A program made the position numbers and the translations under genes. A stretch of 64,000 nt of DNA from Micromonospora rifamycinica (GTDB lineage: Bacteria; Actinomycetota; Actinomycetes; Mycobacteriales; Micromonosporaceae): positions 5,028,001-5,092,000 of the forward strand of contig NZ_LT607752.1 in the NCBI RefSeq assembly GCF_900090265.1, written 5' to 3'. Each line of letters starts with the position of its first letter. Position 1 is the stretch's first letter. Shown piece after piece: positions 6,929-16,168 of the stretch. The notes beneath the pieces were generated by a model. The model was not told the DNA's origin, did no database searches, and saw only the letters and a program-made list of their open reading frames with translations.

Positions 6929-8602
6929 ATGACGGAGACCCCGCACCCGCTGTACGACAGGCACGCCGACACCCTGCACCGCGCGCTGACCGCGATCGCG
7001 GAACGCGGGTACTGGTCCGCCTACCCCGAATCGCCCAGCCCCCGGGTGTACGGCGAGACCGCCGCCGCCGACGGGAAGGCCGCCTTCGAGGCGTACCTCG
7101 GTGGTGACTTCCCGCTCGACCAGCCCGGCGCGGCCGACCGGGTGGCCACCGAGACGAGCCCGTTCGGGGTGGCCCTGGACGTGCGGTACCCGCACCCGGG
7201 CGCGGACGAGGCGGTCGCCGCCGCCTCCGCCGCCCTGCCCGCCTGGCGCGACGCCGGCCCGCAGGCCCGGGTGGGGGTCTGCCTGGAGATCCTCGACCGG
7301 CTGCACAAGCACATCTTCGAGCTGGCCAACGCGGTGCAGTTCACCAGCGGCCAGGCGTTCGTGATGGCCTTCCAGGCCGGCGGCGCGCACGCGCTGGACC
7401 GGGCGCTGGAGGCGCTCGCCTACGGGTACGCGGAGATGACCCGGCACCCCGCGACGGCGGGCTGGGAGAAGGCCGCCGGCAAGGGCGACCCACTGCGGAT
7501 GACCAAGACGTTCCACGTGGTCCCGCGCGGGGTGGCGCTGGTGATCGGCTGCAACACCTTCCCGACCTGGAACTCGTACCCCGGGCTGTTCGCCTCGCTG
7601 GTCACCGGCAACCCGGTGGTCGTCAAGCCGCACCCGCGCGCGGTGCTGCCGCTGGCGATCACCGTCAGGTACGCCCGGGAGGTGCTCGCCGAGGCCGGCT
7701 TCGACCCCGACCTGGTGCTGCTCGCCCCCGAGGCACCCGGCGAGAAGCTGGCCTCGACCCTGGCCCTGCACCCGGCCGTGAAGATCGTCGACTTCACCGG
7801 CTCCACCGAGTACGGCGACTGGCTGGAGGCCAACGCCCGGCAGGCGGCCGTCTACACCGAGAAGGCCGGCCTCAACACCGTCGTGATCGACTCCACCGAC
7901 GACTTCGCCGGGATGTGCCGCAACCTGGGCTTCACGCTGACCCTCTACAGCGGTCAGATGTGCACCACCTCGCAGAACATCCTGATCCCCGCCGCCGGCA
8001 TCACCACCGACCAGGGGCACAAGAGCTTCGACGAGGTGGCCGCCGGCATCGCCGCCACCATCGGCAAGCTCACCGCCGACCCGGCCCGGGGCGTCGAGCT
8101 GACCGGCGCGATCGTCAACGACGGGGTGCTGGAGCGACTGGACGAGGTGACCAAGGTCGGCCAGCCGGTGCTGGAGTCGCGTACCGTCGCGCACCCCTCG
8201 CTGCCCGACGCGGTGATCCGGACGCCGACCATCGTCAAGCTCGCCGCCACCGACACCGAGGTCTACGGTCGGGAGTGGTTCGGGCCGATCTCCTTCGTCA
8301 TCGCCACCGACTCCACCGCGCACAGCATCGAGATCATGCGGACGACGGTCGGCGGCTGCGGCGCGTTGACCGCCGCCGTCTACTCCACCGACGAGGCGGT
8401 GCTGGACGCCGTCGAGGCCGCCGCGATCGACGTCGGGGTGCACCTGTCGGCCAACCTCACCGGCGGGGTCTTCGTGAACCAGTCCGCCGCCTTCTCCGAC
8501 TTCCACGGCAGCGGCGCGAACCCGGCCGCCAACGCCGCCCTCACCGACGGCGCCTACGTGGCGAACCGGTTCCGCATCGTCCAGTCCCGCCGCCCCGCCT
8601 GA
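6929..8602 (+). CDS. paaN: PaaN, aldehyde dehydrogenase family phenylacetate-pathway protein
   Basis: The protein has 557 residues. The ATG at 6929 is preferred because CATGAT lies 7 bases before it (a leaderless arrangement) and the frame gives MTETPHPLYDRH. ATGs at 6917 and 6920 are alternatives. The sequence follows the PaaN family along its length, with the catalytic cysteine near residue 345 in SGQMCTTSQN. Family knowledge: PaaN-type proteins are ALDH-fold enzymes assigned to phenylacetyl-CoA ring cleavage or aldehyde oxidation. No other paa gene is present here, so it is an orphan whose substrate is uncertain. Confidence 0.85.
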   Translation: MTETPHPLYDRHADTLHRALTAIAERGYWSAYPESPSPRVYGETAAADGKAAFEAYLGGDFPLDQPGAADRVATETSPFGVALDVRYPHPGADEAVAAASAALPAWRDAGPQARVGVCLEILDRLHKHIFELANAVQFTSGQAFVMAFQAGGAHALDRALEALAYGYAEMTRHPATAGWEKAAGKGDPLRMTKTFHVVPRGVALVIGCNTFPTWNSYPGLFASLVTGNPVVVKPHPRAVLPLAITVRYAREVLAEAGFDPDLVLLAPEAPGEKLASTLALHPAVKIVDFTGSTEYGDWLEANARQAAVYTEKAGLNTVVIDSTDDFAGMCRNLGFTLTLYSGQMCTTSQNILIPAAGITTDQGHKSFDEVAAGIAATIGKLTADPARGVELTGAIVNDGVLERLDEVTKVGQPVLESRTVAHPSLPDAVIRTPTIVKLAATDTEVYGREWFGPISFVIATDSTAHSIEIMRTTVGGCGALTAAVYSTDEAVLDAVEAAAIDVGVHLSANLTGGVFVNQSAAFSDFHGSGANPAANAALTDGAYVANRFRIVQSRRPA

Positions 8603-8610
8603 CCCTCCCG

Positions 8611-8643
8611 GCCCGCCCCCGCCCCCTCGACGCGGGGGCGGGC
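8611..8643 (+). terminator. Hairpin after paaN
   Basis: GCCCGCCCCCGC (8611-8622) and GCGGGGGCGGGC (8632-8643), a perfect 12-bp stem 8 bases past the stop. Confidence 0.7.
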
Positions 8644-8722
8644 TCCCCGTCGTGCGCGCTCCCCGTCGTGCGCGCCGGCTCCGCGGTGTGCGCGGGGCTG
8701 CTCGGTGTGCGCGGGGCTGCTC

Positions 8723-8783
8723 GGTGATCAAGAGGTTTACGTCATGCGCGGGCTTTCAGGGTGACCTGAATCTCTTGATCACC
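8723..8783. repeat. Palindromic repeat, copy 1 of 4
   Basis: The ends GGTGATCAAGAG and CTCTTGATCACC form perfect 12-bp arms. A second inner inverted repeat, TCAGG-gtga-CCTGA, makes a nested hairpin. Length is 61 bp. Confidence 0.85.
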
Positions 8784-8827
8784 GGGGCGGGCCGAGGTGG
8801 GCACGCAGCATGGGTGCCAGGCTCCTC

Positions 8828-8888
8828 GGTGATCAAGAGGTTTACGTCGTGGGCGGGTCTTCAGGGTGACCTGAATCTCTTGATCACC
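8828..8888. repeat. Palindromic repeat, copy 2 of 4
   Basis: Same 12-bp arms and same inner TCAGG/CCTGA hairpin as copy 1, starting 105 bp later. Confidence 0.85.
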
Positions 8889-8931
8889 GGGGCGGGGTGG
8901 ATTGGGCTCCTGGCCCGACGGCGGGCTGTTC

Positions 8932-8990
8932 GGTGATCAAGAGGTTTATGTCATGAGCGGGCCTTCGGATGACTTGAATCTCTTGATCGC
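8932..8990. repeat. Palindromic repeat, copy 3 of 4
   Basis: The left arm is identical; the right arm ends GATCGC instead of GATCACC, and the inner hairpin has decayed. It starts 104 bp after copy 2 and is 59 bp long. Confidence 0.8.
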
Positions 8991-9023
8991 GGAGGTGGGG
9001 TGGGGTGGGCTTGCGGGCTGTTT

Positions 9024-9084
9024 GGTGATCAAGAGGGTTACGTCGTGGGTGGGTCTTCGGGGTGACTTGAATCTCTTGATCACC
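9024..9084. repeat. Palindromic repeat, copy 4 of 4
   Basis: Both 12-bp arms are perfect and the inner region is divergent. It starts 92 bp after copy 3 and directly precedes a G-rich tract. Confidence 0.85.
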
Positions 9085-9197
9085 GGGGCGGGGCAGAGCG
9101 GGGCAGGGCTGGGCGGGGCAGGGCTGGGTGGAGCGGGGCGGGGCAGGGCGGGGTGGGGCGGGGCGGGAGTGGGTGAGGAGGGGAAGAGGGCGGGGAG
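9085..9197 (+). repeat. G-rich low-complexity tract
   Basis: Runs of three to five G separated by one or two bases (GGGGCGGGGCAG-type units) fill about 110 bases up to the stop of the minus-strand acetyltransferase gene. It has strong G-quadruplex potential on the plus strand. Confidence 0.7.
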
Positions 9198-9728
9198 TCA
9201 GGCGGGGCGGCGCATCTGGAGTTCGCGTAGGGCGGGGAGTTTGGGGTGGGGGACGCGGACTCCCGTGTCGGTGAAGCCCAACCGGTGGTAGGCCCGGCAG
9301 GCCCGGTCGTTGCCGACCACCACTTCCAGCATGAGCTGCGGTCGGCCACAGGCACGGGACCAGGCGGCCACCTCGTCGATCAGCGCGCCGACCAGGCCGG
9401 TGCCGCGCCACGCGGGGGCCACGTAGACCGCGTAGACCAGGGTCAGGTCCGGCTCGTCGGGGGAGGCGGTCCCGCCGGCGTGGCCGACCAGTCGGCCCCC
9501 GGGGTCGGCGACGAACTGGGCGGTGTGACACCCCTGGGAGACGTACGCGATCCGGGCCGCGTACTGGGCGTGCGGGCGGGCGGCGGCCTCGGCCACGGTT
9601 TCCAGGAAGGCCAGCGGCGCGTCCGCGAGCATCTCCAGCCGCAGCGCCCGCATCCGGGCCGTGTCGTCCGGGCGCACCCGTCGCACGGGGGCCGTCCGGG
9701 TCGCCGGAGAGGCCGGGGCGGAGGTCAT
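9198..9728 (-). CDS. GNAT family N-acetyltransferase
   Basis: The protein has 176 residues from the ATG at 9728; an ATG four codons upstream is possible, and neither has a ribosome site. The GNAT fold is clear: LTLVYAVYVAPAWRGTGLVGALI is motif A, with the acetyl-CoA loop around RGTG near residue 109, and VVVGNDRACRAYHRLGFTDTG is motif B. The substrate is unknown. Its stop lies directly beside the G-rich tract. Confidence 0.85.
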   Translation of the reverse strand: MTSAPASPATRTAPVRRVRPDDTARMRALRLEMLADAPLAFLETVAEAAARPHAQYAARIAYVSQGCHTAQFVADPGGRLVGHAGGTASPDEPDLTLVYAVYVAPAWRGTGLVGALIDEVAAWSRACGRPQLMLEVVVGNDRACRAYHRLGFTDTGVRVPHPKLPALRELQMRRPA

Positions 9729-9952
9729 GCAGGCATGCATAGCGCAGTGATGGTTGGCGATGGGTGGCCGGGTCGATACCCGTCTGATTTAGCCCTATTT
9801 GTGGTCGTGCGCAGTCGTCACTCCTCGTGTAGCGTGCGATTTCGGTCACCGATTCAGCGGCCTTCACCGATCGCTGAAACGGGTGGTTCTCCGCTGTCGG
9901 CCAGCCGGCATCCCGGGGTTGTGGAACGCCGCGCAGAGTGAGGAAGTGCACC

Positions 9953-10156
9953 GTGGCACAGGGCACCGTCAAGTGGTTCAACTCCGAAAAGGGTTACGGC
10001 TTCATCGCCGTCGACGGCGGGCAGGACGTCTTCGTCCACTTCTCCGCCATCGAGATGGACGGCTACAAGGCGCTGGACGACGGTCAGCGGGTGGAGTTCG
10101 AGATCGCCCAGGGCCAGAAGGGTCCGCAGGCCGAACGGGTCCGCGTCATCGCCTGA
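9953..10156 (+). CDS. cspA: Cold-shock domain protein
   Basis: The protein has 67 residues. GTG is chosen because the mature sequence begins AQGTVKWFNSEKGYGFI, and a GAGG-type site sits about 8 bases upstream. RNP1 (KGYGFIAV) and RNP2 (VFVHFSAI) are intact. It is a single-stranded nucleic acid binder expected to act as an RNA chaperone. The 5' region is about 200 bases long without a coding frame, consistent with the long leaders of csp mRNAs. groEL lies 1.6 kb downstream. Confidence 0.95.
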   Translation: MAQGTVKWFNSEKGYGFIAVDGGQDVFVHFSAIEMDGYKALDDGQRVEFEIAQGQKGPQAERVRVIA

Positions 10157-10305
10157 CCTGCCCCGGCGGTCCCATCGCCCGGATGTCGGTCCTGTCGGTG
10201 GACCGTCCGGTCCCACCTGTCGGGGCGTCCGCGGGACGGATGGCGGTGGGGGTGCGTGCCAGGAAAGATCGTGAACCGTCCAGGCGTCCCCGCTGAGGAG
10301 GGTTC

Positions 10306-11481
10306 ATGTCCGACCAGTCACCTTCGGGTCCGCCCGACCCCGCTGCCGGGTCCTCGGGCGGGCCGTGGGGGTCGCCGTCCGGGCCGCCACCCTCGGGGCC
10401 GCCGCAATGGGGGCCGCCGCAATGGGGGCCGCCACCCTCGGGGTCGCCGCAATGGGGACCGGCCGGGACCGGCCCGCCGGCCTGGGCCTACCCGTACCCC
10501 GGCAACCCGCAGCCCTCCGCAGGGCCCCACCCGGGCTTCCCGCCGGGCGGTACCGGCGGTTTCCCGCCGGGTGGGGTCGGCTTTCCGCCGGGTGGCGGCT
10601 TTCCCCCGGGTGCGGGCGGTTTCCCGCCGTACGCCGGGGGCGGGGCCTGGGGTCCGCCGGACCCGCTGGTCAATCCGCCGTACGCCGGGCTGGACGGTTG
10701 GTTCGCCCGGTGCACCGGGGCGCTGCGCCGGGGGTGGCGGATCCTGCTTCCGCTGATGCTGCTCACCCAGGCCGTGCCGGCGGTGGCGGTGTCGCTCCTC
10801 TCGTTCGGCACCGGACCGGATGCCACGGAACTGCCCGCCGACGGCTCGATTCCGGAGGGCTACCTCACCGACCTGGCGGTCTACGGGGCCTCAGTGGCGC
10901 TGATCGCGCTGGCGTTCGGGGTGGTGCAGGGCATCGGCTGGGCGGGCGGTACCTGGGTGGTGACCCGGCAGGCCGCCGGCCAGCCGGCCGACCTGCCCGG
11001 CGCGCTGCGCTACGGTGCCCGCCGCTGCCTCGGACTGTGGGGCTGGATGGTGGTGATGGGCGTGCTCATCGGGGTCGGCTTCTGCTTCTGCCTGCTGCCC
11101 GGCATCTATCTCGCCCTCGCGCTCGCCCTCGCCGGCCCGGTCTACCTGTTCGAGGGGCAGAGCCCGATCGGGCGTTCGTTCCGCATGTTCCACGACCGGT
11201 TGGGCATGGTGCTCGGCCGGGTGTCGTTGGTCGCACTGGCGGTGTTCCTCGGCAGCGCGCTCGGTGCCGTGGTGGAGTCGGTCGGCACCCTGCCGTTCGG
11301 CACCGACCCGTTCACCGCGCCGGGCACCGCCGTGGGCGCGGTGGCGGTGATCCTGGTGAGCGCGGCGCTGGTGGCCCCGGTCTACCTGGTGCAGCTCGTG
11401 GGTCTGGTGGTGACGTACGCCGAGCAGCGGGCACAGGAGGGGCCGGTGAACGCCGCGCGACTGGTGGCGGAACTCGGCTGA
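10306..11481 (+). CDS. Pro/Gly-rich N-terminus, multi-pass membrane protein
   Basis: The protein has 391 residues, with GAGGAGGG 6 bases before the ATG. The first 125 residues are disordered, with repeated PQWGPP and FPPGG units encoded by near-identical short DNA repeats. The rest holds five or six hydrophobic segments, beginning RILLPLMLLTQAVPAVAVSL and ending VAPVYLVQLVGLVVTY. This layout is common in actinobacterial proteins loosely annotated as glycerophosphodiesterase membrane-domain-like. No active site is visible and the role is unknown. Confidence 0.8.
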   Translation: MSDQSPSGPPDPAAGSSGGPWGSPSGPPPSGPPQWGPPQWGPPPSGSPQWGPAGTGPPAWAYPYPGNPQPSAGPHPGFPPGGTGGFPPGGVGFPPGGGFPPGAGGFPPYAGGGAWGPPDPLVNPPYAGLDGWFARCTGALRRGWRILLPLMLLTQAVPAVAVSLLSFGTGPDATELPADGSIPEGYLTDLAVYGASVALIALAFGVVQGIGWAGGTWVVTRQAAGQPADLPGALRYGARRCLGLWGWMVVMGVLIGVGFCFCLLPGIYLALALALAGPVYLFEGQSPIGRSFRMFHDRLGMVLGRVSLVALAVFLGSALGAVVESVGTLPFGTDPFTAPGTAVGAVAVILVSAALVAPVYLVQLVGLVVTYAEQRAQEGPVNAARLVAELG

Positions 11482-11495
11482 CCGGCCCCATCGTG

Positions 11496-11522
11496 CTTGC
11501 ACTCGGCAGGGGAGAGTGCTAA
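11496..11522 (+). promoter_or_regulatory. CIRCE operator 1 (HrcA site)
   Basis: CTTGCACTC-N9-GAGTGCTAA, the 9-9-9 CIRCE architecture with an imperfect left arm. It covers the -35 region of groEL. Confidence 0.9.
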
Positions 11523-11548
11523 ACAAGTCATTGGCACTCGCATACGAT
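11520..11548 (+). promoter_or_regulatory. groEL promoter
   Basis: TAAACA (11520-11525), a 17-base spacer, and TACGAT (11543-11548). The -10 lies in the spacer of the second CIRCE element. Confidence 0.55.
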
Positions 11549-11557
11549 GAGTGCCAA
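11531..11557 (+). promoter_or_regulatory. CIRCE operator 2 (HrcA site)
   Basis: TTGGCACTC-N9-GAGTGCCAA: perfect 9-bp arms around the -10 hexamer. Confidence 0.92.
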
Positions 11558-11759
11558 TGGTCGGGGCGGTAGGGCCACGGTCACACCGACGTCTCGATGG
11601 CGTCGGGTGGCACGAGGCCGGTCGTCGCGGGCTGTCCGGCCCGACCGAGGAGGACGTCGTCGTCGCCAGGTGGCGACGTCCCCAAGGTGCGTACACCAGG
11701 CGGCCCGTCCGGGGCACAACACCCGGGTGGCCCGTGAGTGTCCAGGAGGACAACGCCGT

Positions 11760-13382
<1,623 letters not shown>

Positions 13383-13398
13383 GTCCAGCTCCAACGCC

Positions 13399-13434
13399 GA
13401 GAGGGGCGGGCCGCGCAAGCGGTCCGCCCCTCTC
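13399..13434 (+). terminator. Terminator after groEL
   Basis: A 16-bp stem with one G-T wobble and a GCAA tetraloop, 17 bases past the stop. Confidence 0.85.
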
Positions 13435-13472
13435 CGTATCCATGGCCCGCTTCCCGCCCGGAGCAGGGGTGG

Positions 13473-15983
13473 TCAGGGCCGGGCCGCCCGGACCGCCGCG
13501 AACGCGTCGACCAGGCCGGCTCCGGTCGACGCCGCCGCCGGGCCGCAACTGAGGTCGGCGGGTCCGGCCGGCTGCGCGGTGTCCCGCAGGATGCCCCTGG
13601 TCCGGGCCAGGTCACCGACGAGCGCCGGGTTCGCCGACCACATCAACGCCACCACCCCCGCCACCTGCGGGGTGGCCATCGAGGTGCCGTCCAGGGTGGC
13701 GTAGCCGCCGCCGGGCATCGCGGACAGGATCCCCGCCCCGGGGGCGACCAGGTCGGGTTTGCCCGCCCCGCCAGCGGCGGGACCACGGCTGGAGAACTCG
13801 GTCACCGTCCGGTCGCGGCCGACCGCGCCCACCGTCAGCACGTCCGGGTACGGCGCGGGCGGGTCGACGATCGACCCGCAGTCCGGCCCGGTGTTGCCGG
13901 CGGCGGCCACCACCAGGATGCCGGCGGCCTCCAGCGCGGCCGTCGCCGGACGCAACGCACCCGGGTCGCAGCCCTCCACCGGTGGACACCCCCACGAGTT
14001 GGTGAGCACGTCCGGCGCCCGATCCGGTCGACCGTCGGTGAACGGGTCACCACCGGCCGGGAACGGGGCCAGCATGAACTGCAGGCAGTCCAGGTAGCGC
14101 GCCGGGCTGCCCAGGTTGCGGTCGAGGTTGACGCAGCCCACCCACTGCGCGCCCGGGGCCACCCCGATACCGTCGCGCCCCACCGCGCTGCCCGTGGTGT
14201 GGGTGCCGTGACCTCCGGTGTCGGTCGGGGCGCGGGTGTGGTCCCACGGGTCGTACCAGGAGTCGTCGCCGCCCCGGAAGCCGGCGGCCAGCGCCGGGTG
14301 GGTGCCGTCGACCCCGGAGTCCGAACTGCCGATCACGACCCCGGTGCCGGTGACACCCAACTCCGACCAGACCCGGTCGGCACCGAGCATCCGGATGTTC
14401 CACTCCGGGCCGGTCGGGGCGGGCTGGTCACCCCGGCTGGCCGGTGCCGGTGCGGGCAACGGCCGGAGCCGCTGGCTGACCAGCACCCGGGCCACCTCGG
14501 GCCGGGTGGAGAGCCAGGCCCGCACCGCCGGTCCGCCGTCGGTCTCGATCGCGTTGACCAGGTAGTACGGCGTCGGGTCGAGGCGTAGCCGGGTGAGGTC
14601 CCGGCGCAGCGCGCCCTGGGTGCGCTCGGCGGTGGCCACCAGCCGGCGGTGGACCTCGGCGGTCCGTGCCGCCCGGCCGGCGCGACCGGGCGTACCAGCG
14701 GGTAGGTCGGAGAGGTCGGCCTGCTCGCGGAGCACCACCAGCAGCCGCTCGCCGTACAGGCCGGGGCGGCCGGCGGTCACCTCCACCACGCCGACGGTGA
14801 GGAGCAGGACGGCCGCGCTCGACGCGGCGACCAGCCGGCCGGGGGCACGCCCGTGTGGCCGGGCGAGCAGCACCCCGTACCCGATGGCCAGGACGACCGC
14901 GACGGCGAGCCCGACGCCGGTCGCCACCGCGACCCAGTACGGCACGTCGCGGGTGGTGGCCAGCAGGATCGAGATCTCCTCCGGGTCGGTGAGGGCCAGT
15001 GGACCGAACACCGCCAGGCCGACCAGCCAGCGGACCGGCGCGGCCCCGGCCGGTGCGCCGGCCCGCCGGGCCGCCACCTGGCACGCGCCGAGCACGAAAC
15101 CGAGCGGTGGCACGTACAGCAGCGCGGGAAGCTGGGCGCCGGACTGGCCGGTGCCGGCGACGAGCAGCAGCAGGACGATGCCGGCGACCAGGCCGCCGAC
15201 CAGCACGGTACGGGCGGCCCGGGGCGGCCCGTCGCCGGTGAACGGGGACCAGAACCGGTCGCCCAGCAGCGCCCCGGCCAGCACGCCGAGCGCCGTCGCG
15301 GCGAGCCCGGCGAGCACCGTCTCCAGCAGCCCGCCGAGCGCGCCGAACCAGACCCACGGCACCAGTAGGGCCAGCCCGGCCGCCACCGCCAGCAGGGTGA
15401 CCGCCCGGGGTCGGCCGGCACCGCCCGCCACCCCGCGCGGACCGTGCCCGGCCTGCCGGTCCGGCGTGAGCTGCGGGTCCGGGCCGGGCTGCGGGTGCGG
15501 GTGCGGGCCAAGCTGCCAGGGCGGGCCGGGGTGCCGGGTCGCGGTGGTCGGGGCGGGCAGGCGGGTGGCCAGCGCCGCGAGCAGAGCCGCCGTCGCGGCC
15601 AGCACCGCCAGGTACAGCTCGTGGTGCACCGGCGGAAGCGCCCGCAGGGAGCCGAGGGCGATCAGGGCGAGCCCGGCGCTGAGCCAACCGCGCCCGGCCG
15701 CCCGGACCCCGGCCGAGCGGGGCAGCAGGGCCAGCAGCACCGCGGGCAGGCCTGCCAGCAGGGCCGTGACCAGGCTGAGCACCGGCCAGAGCCACCCCCA
15801 CCGGTCCCACCCGGCGGCCACCTGCAACTGCTCGACCGACCACCCGACCACCTGGAGCAGCGCGGCGAGGGCGACCGTCCAGCCACCGGCGAGCGCGGCG
15901 GCCACCACCGGCCACGGGCCGGGCGGACGGCCGGTGCCCGGCGGGAAGCCGTGACCCGGCGGAGGAGGTGCGTCGGCCAACAT
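13473..15983 (-). CDS. Membrane-embedded subtilisin-like protease (S8)
   Basis: The protein has 836 residues. The start is fixed by TACTGT six bases upstream (leaderless). Residues about 25-400 form a multi-pass membrane region of roughly ten segments, broken by a Pro-rich loop near 150-180. Residues about 410-510 resemble a subtilase propeptide (LLVVLREQADL, AERTQGALRRDL). The S8 domain follows with Asp near 554 (SSDSGVDGTHP), His near 592 (GGHGTHTTG) and Ser near 767 (DGTSMATPQ). The propeptide resembles that of the large subtilase at 48565-52944. The fusion suggests a protease tethered at the outer membrane face. Its substrate is unknown. Confidence 0.9.
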   Translation of the reverse strand: MLADAPPPPGHGFPPGTGRPPGPWPVVAAALAGGWTVALAALLQVVGWSVEQLQVAAGWDRWGWLWPVLSLVTALLAGLPAVLLALLPRSAGVRAAGRGWLSAGLALIALGSLRALPPVHHELYLAVLAATAALLAALATRLPAPTTATRHPGPPWQLGPHPHPQPGPDPQLTPDRQAGHGPRGVAGGAGRPRAVTLLAVAAGLALLVPWVWFGALGGLLETVLAGLAATALGVLAGALLGDRFWSPFTGDGPPRAARTVLVGGLVAGIVLLLLVAGTGQSGAQLPALLYVPPLGFVLGACQVAARRAGAPAGAAPVRWLVGLAVFGPLALTDPEEISILLATTRDVPYWVAVATGVGLAVAVVLAIGYGVLLARPHGRAPGRLVAASSAAVLLLTVGVVEVTAGRPGLYGERLLVVLREQADLSDLPAGTPGRAGRAARTAEVHRRLVATAERTQGALRRDLTRLRLDPTPYYLVNAIETDGGPAVRAWLSTRPEVARVLVSQRLRPLPAPAPASRGDQPAPTGPEWNIRMLGADRVWSELGVTGTGVVIGSSDSGVDGTHPALAAGFRGGDDSWYDPWDHTRAPTDTGGHGTHTTGSAVGRDGIGVAPGAQWVGCVNLDRNLGSPARYLDCLQFMLAPFPAGGDPFTDGRPDRAPDVLTNSWGCPPVEGCDPGALRPATAALEAAGILVVAAAGNTGPDCGSIVDPPAPYPDVLTVGAVGRDRTVTEFSSRGPAAGGAGKPDLVAPGAGILSAMPGGGYATLDGTSMATPQVAGVVALMWSANPALVGDLARTRGILRDTAQPAGPADLSCGPAAASTGAGLVDAFAAVRAARP

Positions 15984-15989
15984 CCGGAA

Positions 15990-15995
15990 ACAGTA
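15990..15995 (-). promoter_or_regulatory. Leaderless -10 of the membrane subtilase
   Basis: TACTGT, then 6 bases to the ATG. Confidence 0.6.
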
Positions 15996-16156
15996 CGACG
16001 CGGCCCGTCCGGTGGGAGCGTTCGGCCCTGCCGCAGGTCACCGGCGGCCCCGGTGGCTCCGGTTGCGTCGCCCGGCCGGCCCGTCGCCCGGCGGCACCGC
16101 GCCGGTGGATCGGATCCCGGTCGCCTCCGAACCTGCTGTCCGTGGGTCCGGGCGGA

Positions 16157-16162
16157 TACGGT
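16157..16162 (+). promoter_or_regulatory. Leaderless -10 of glpD
   Basis: TACGGT, then 6 bases to the GTG at 16169. Confidence 0.6.
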
Positions 16163-16168
16163 GGACGG

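Noticed and set aside
8723..9084. Possible CRISPR array
   Set aside because: The four units are palindromic, 59-61 bp long and diverged inside; the 33-44 bp between them is related GC-rich filler, and no cas gene is present.
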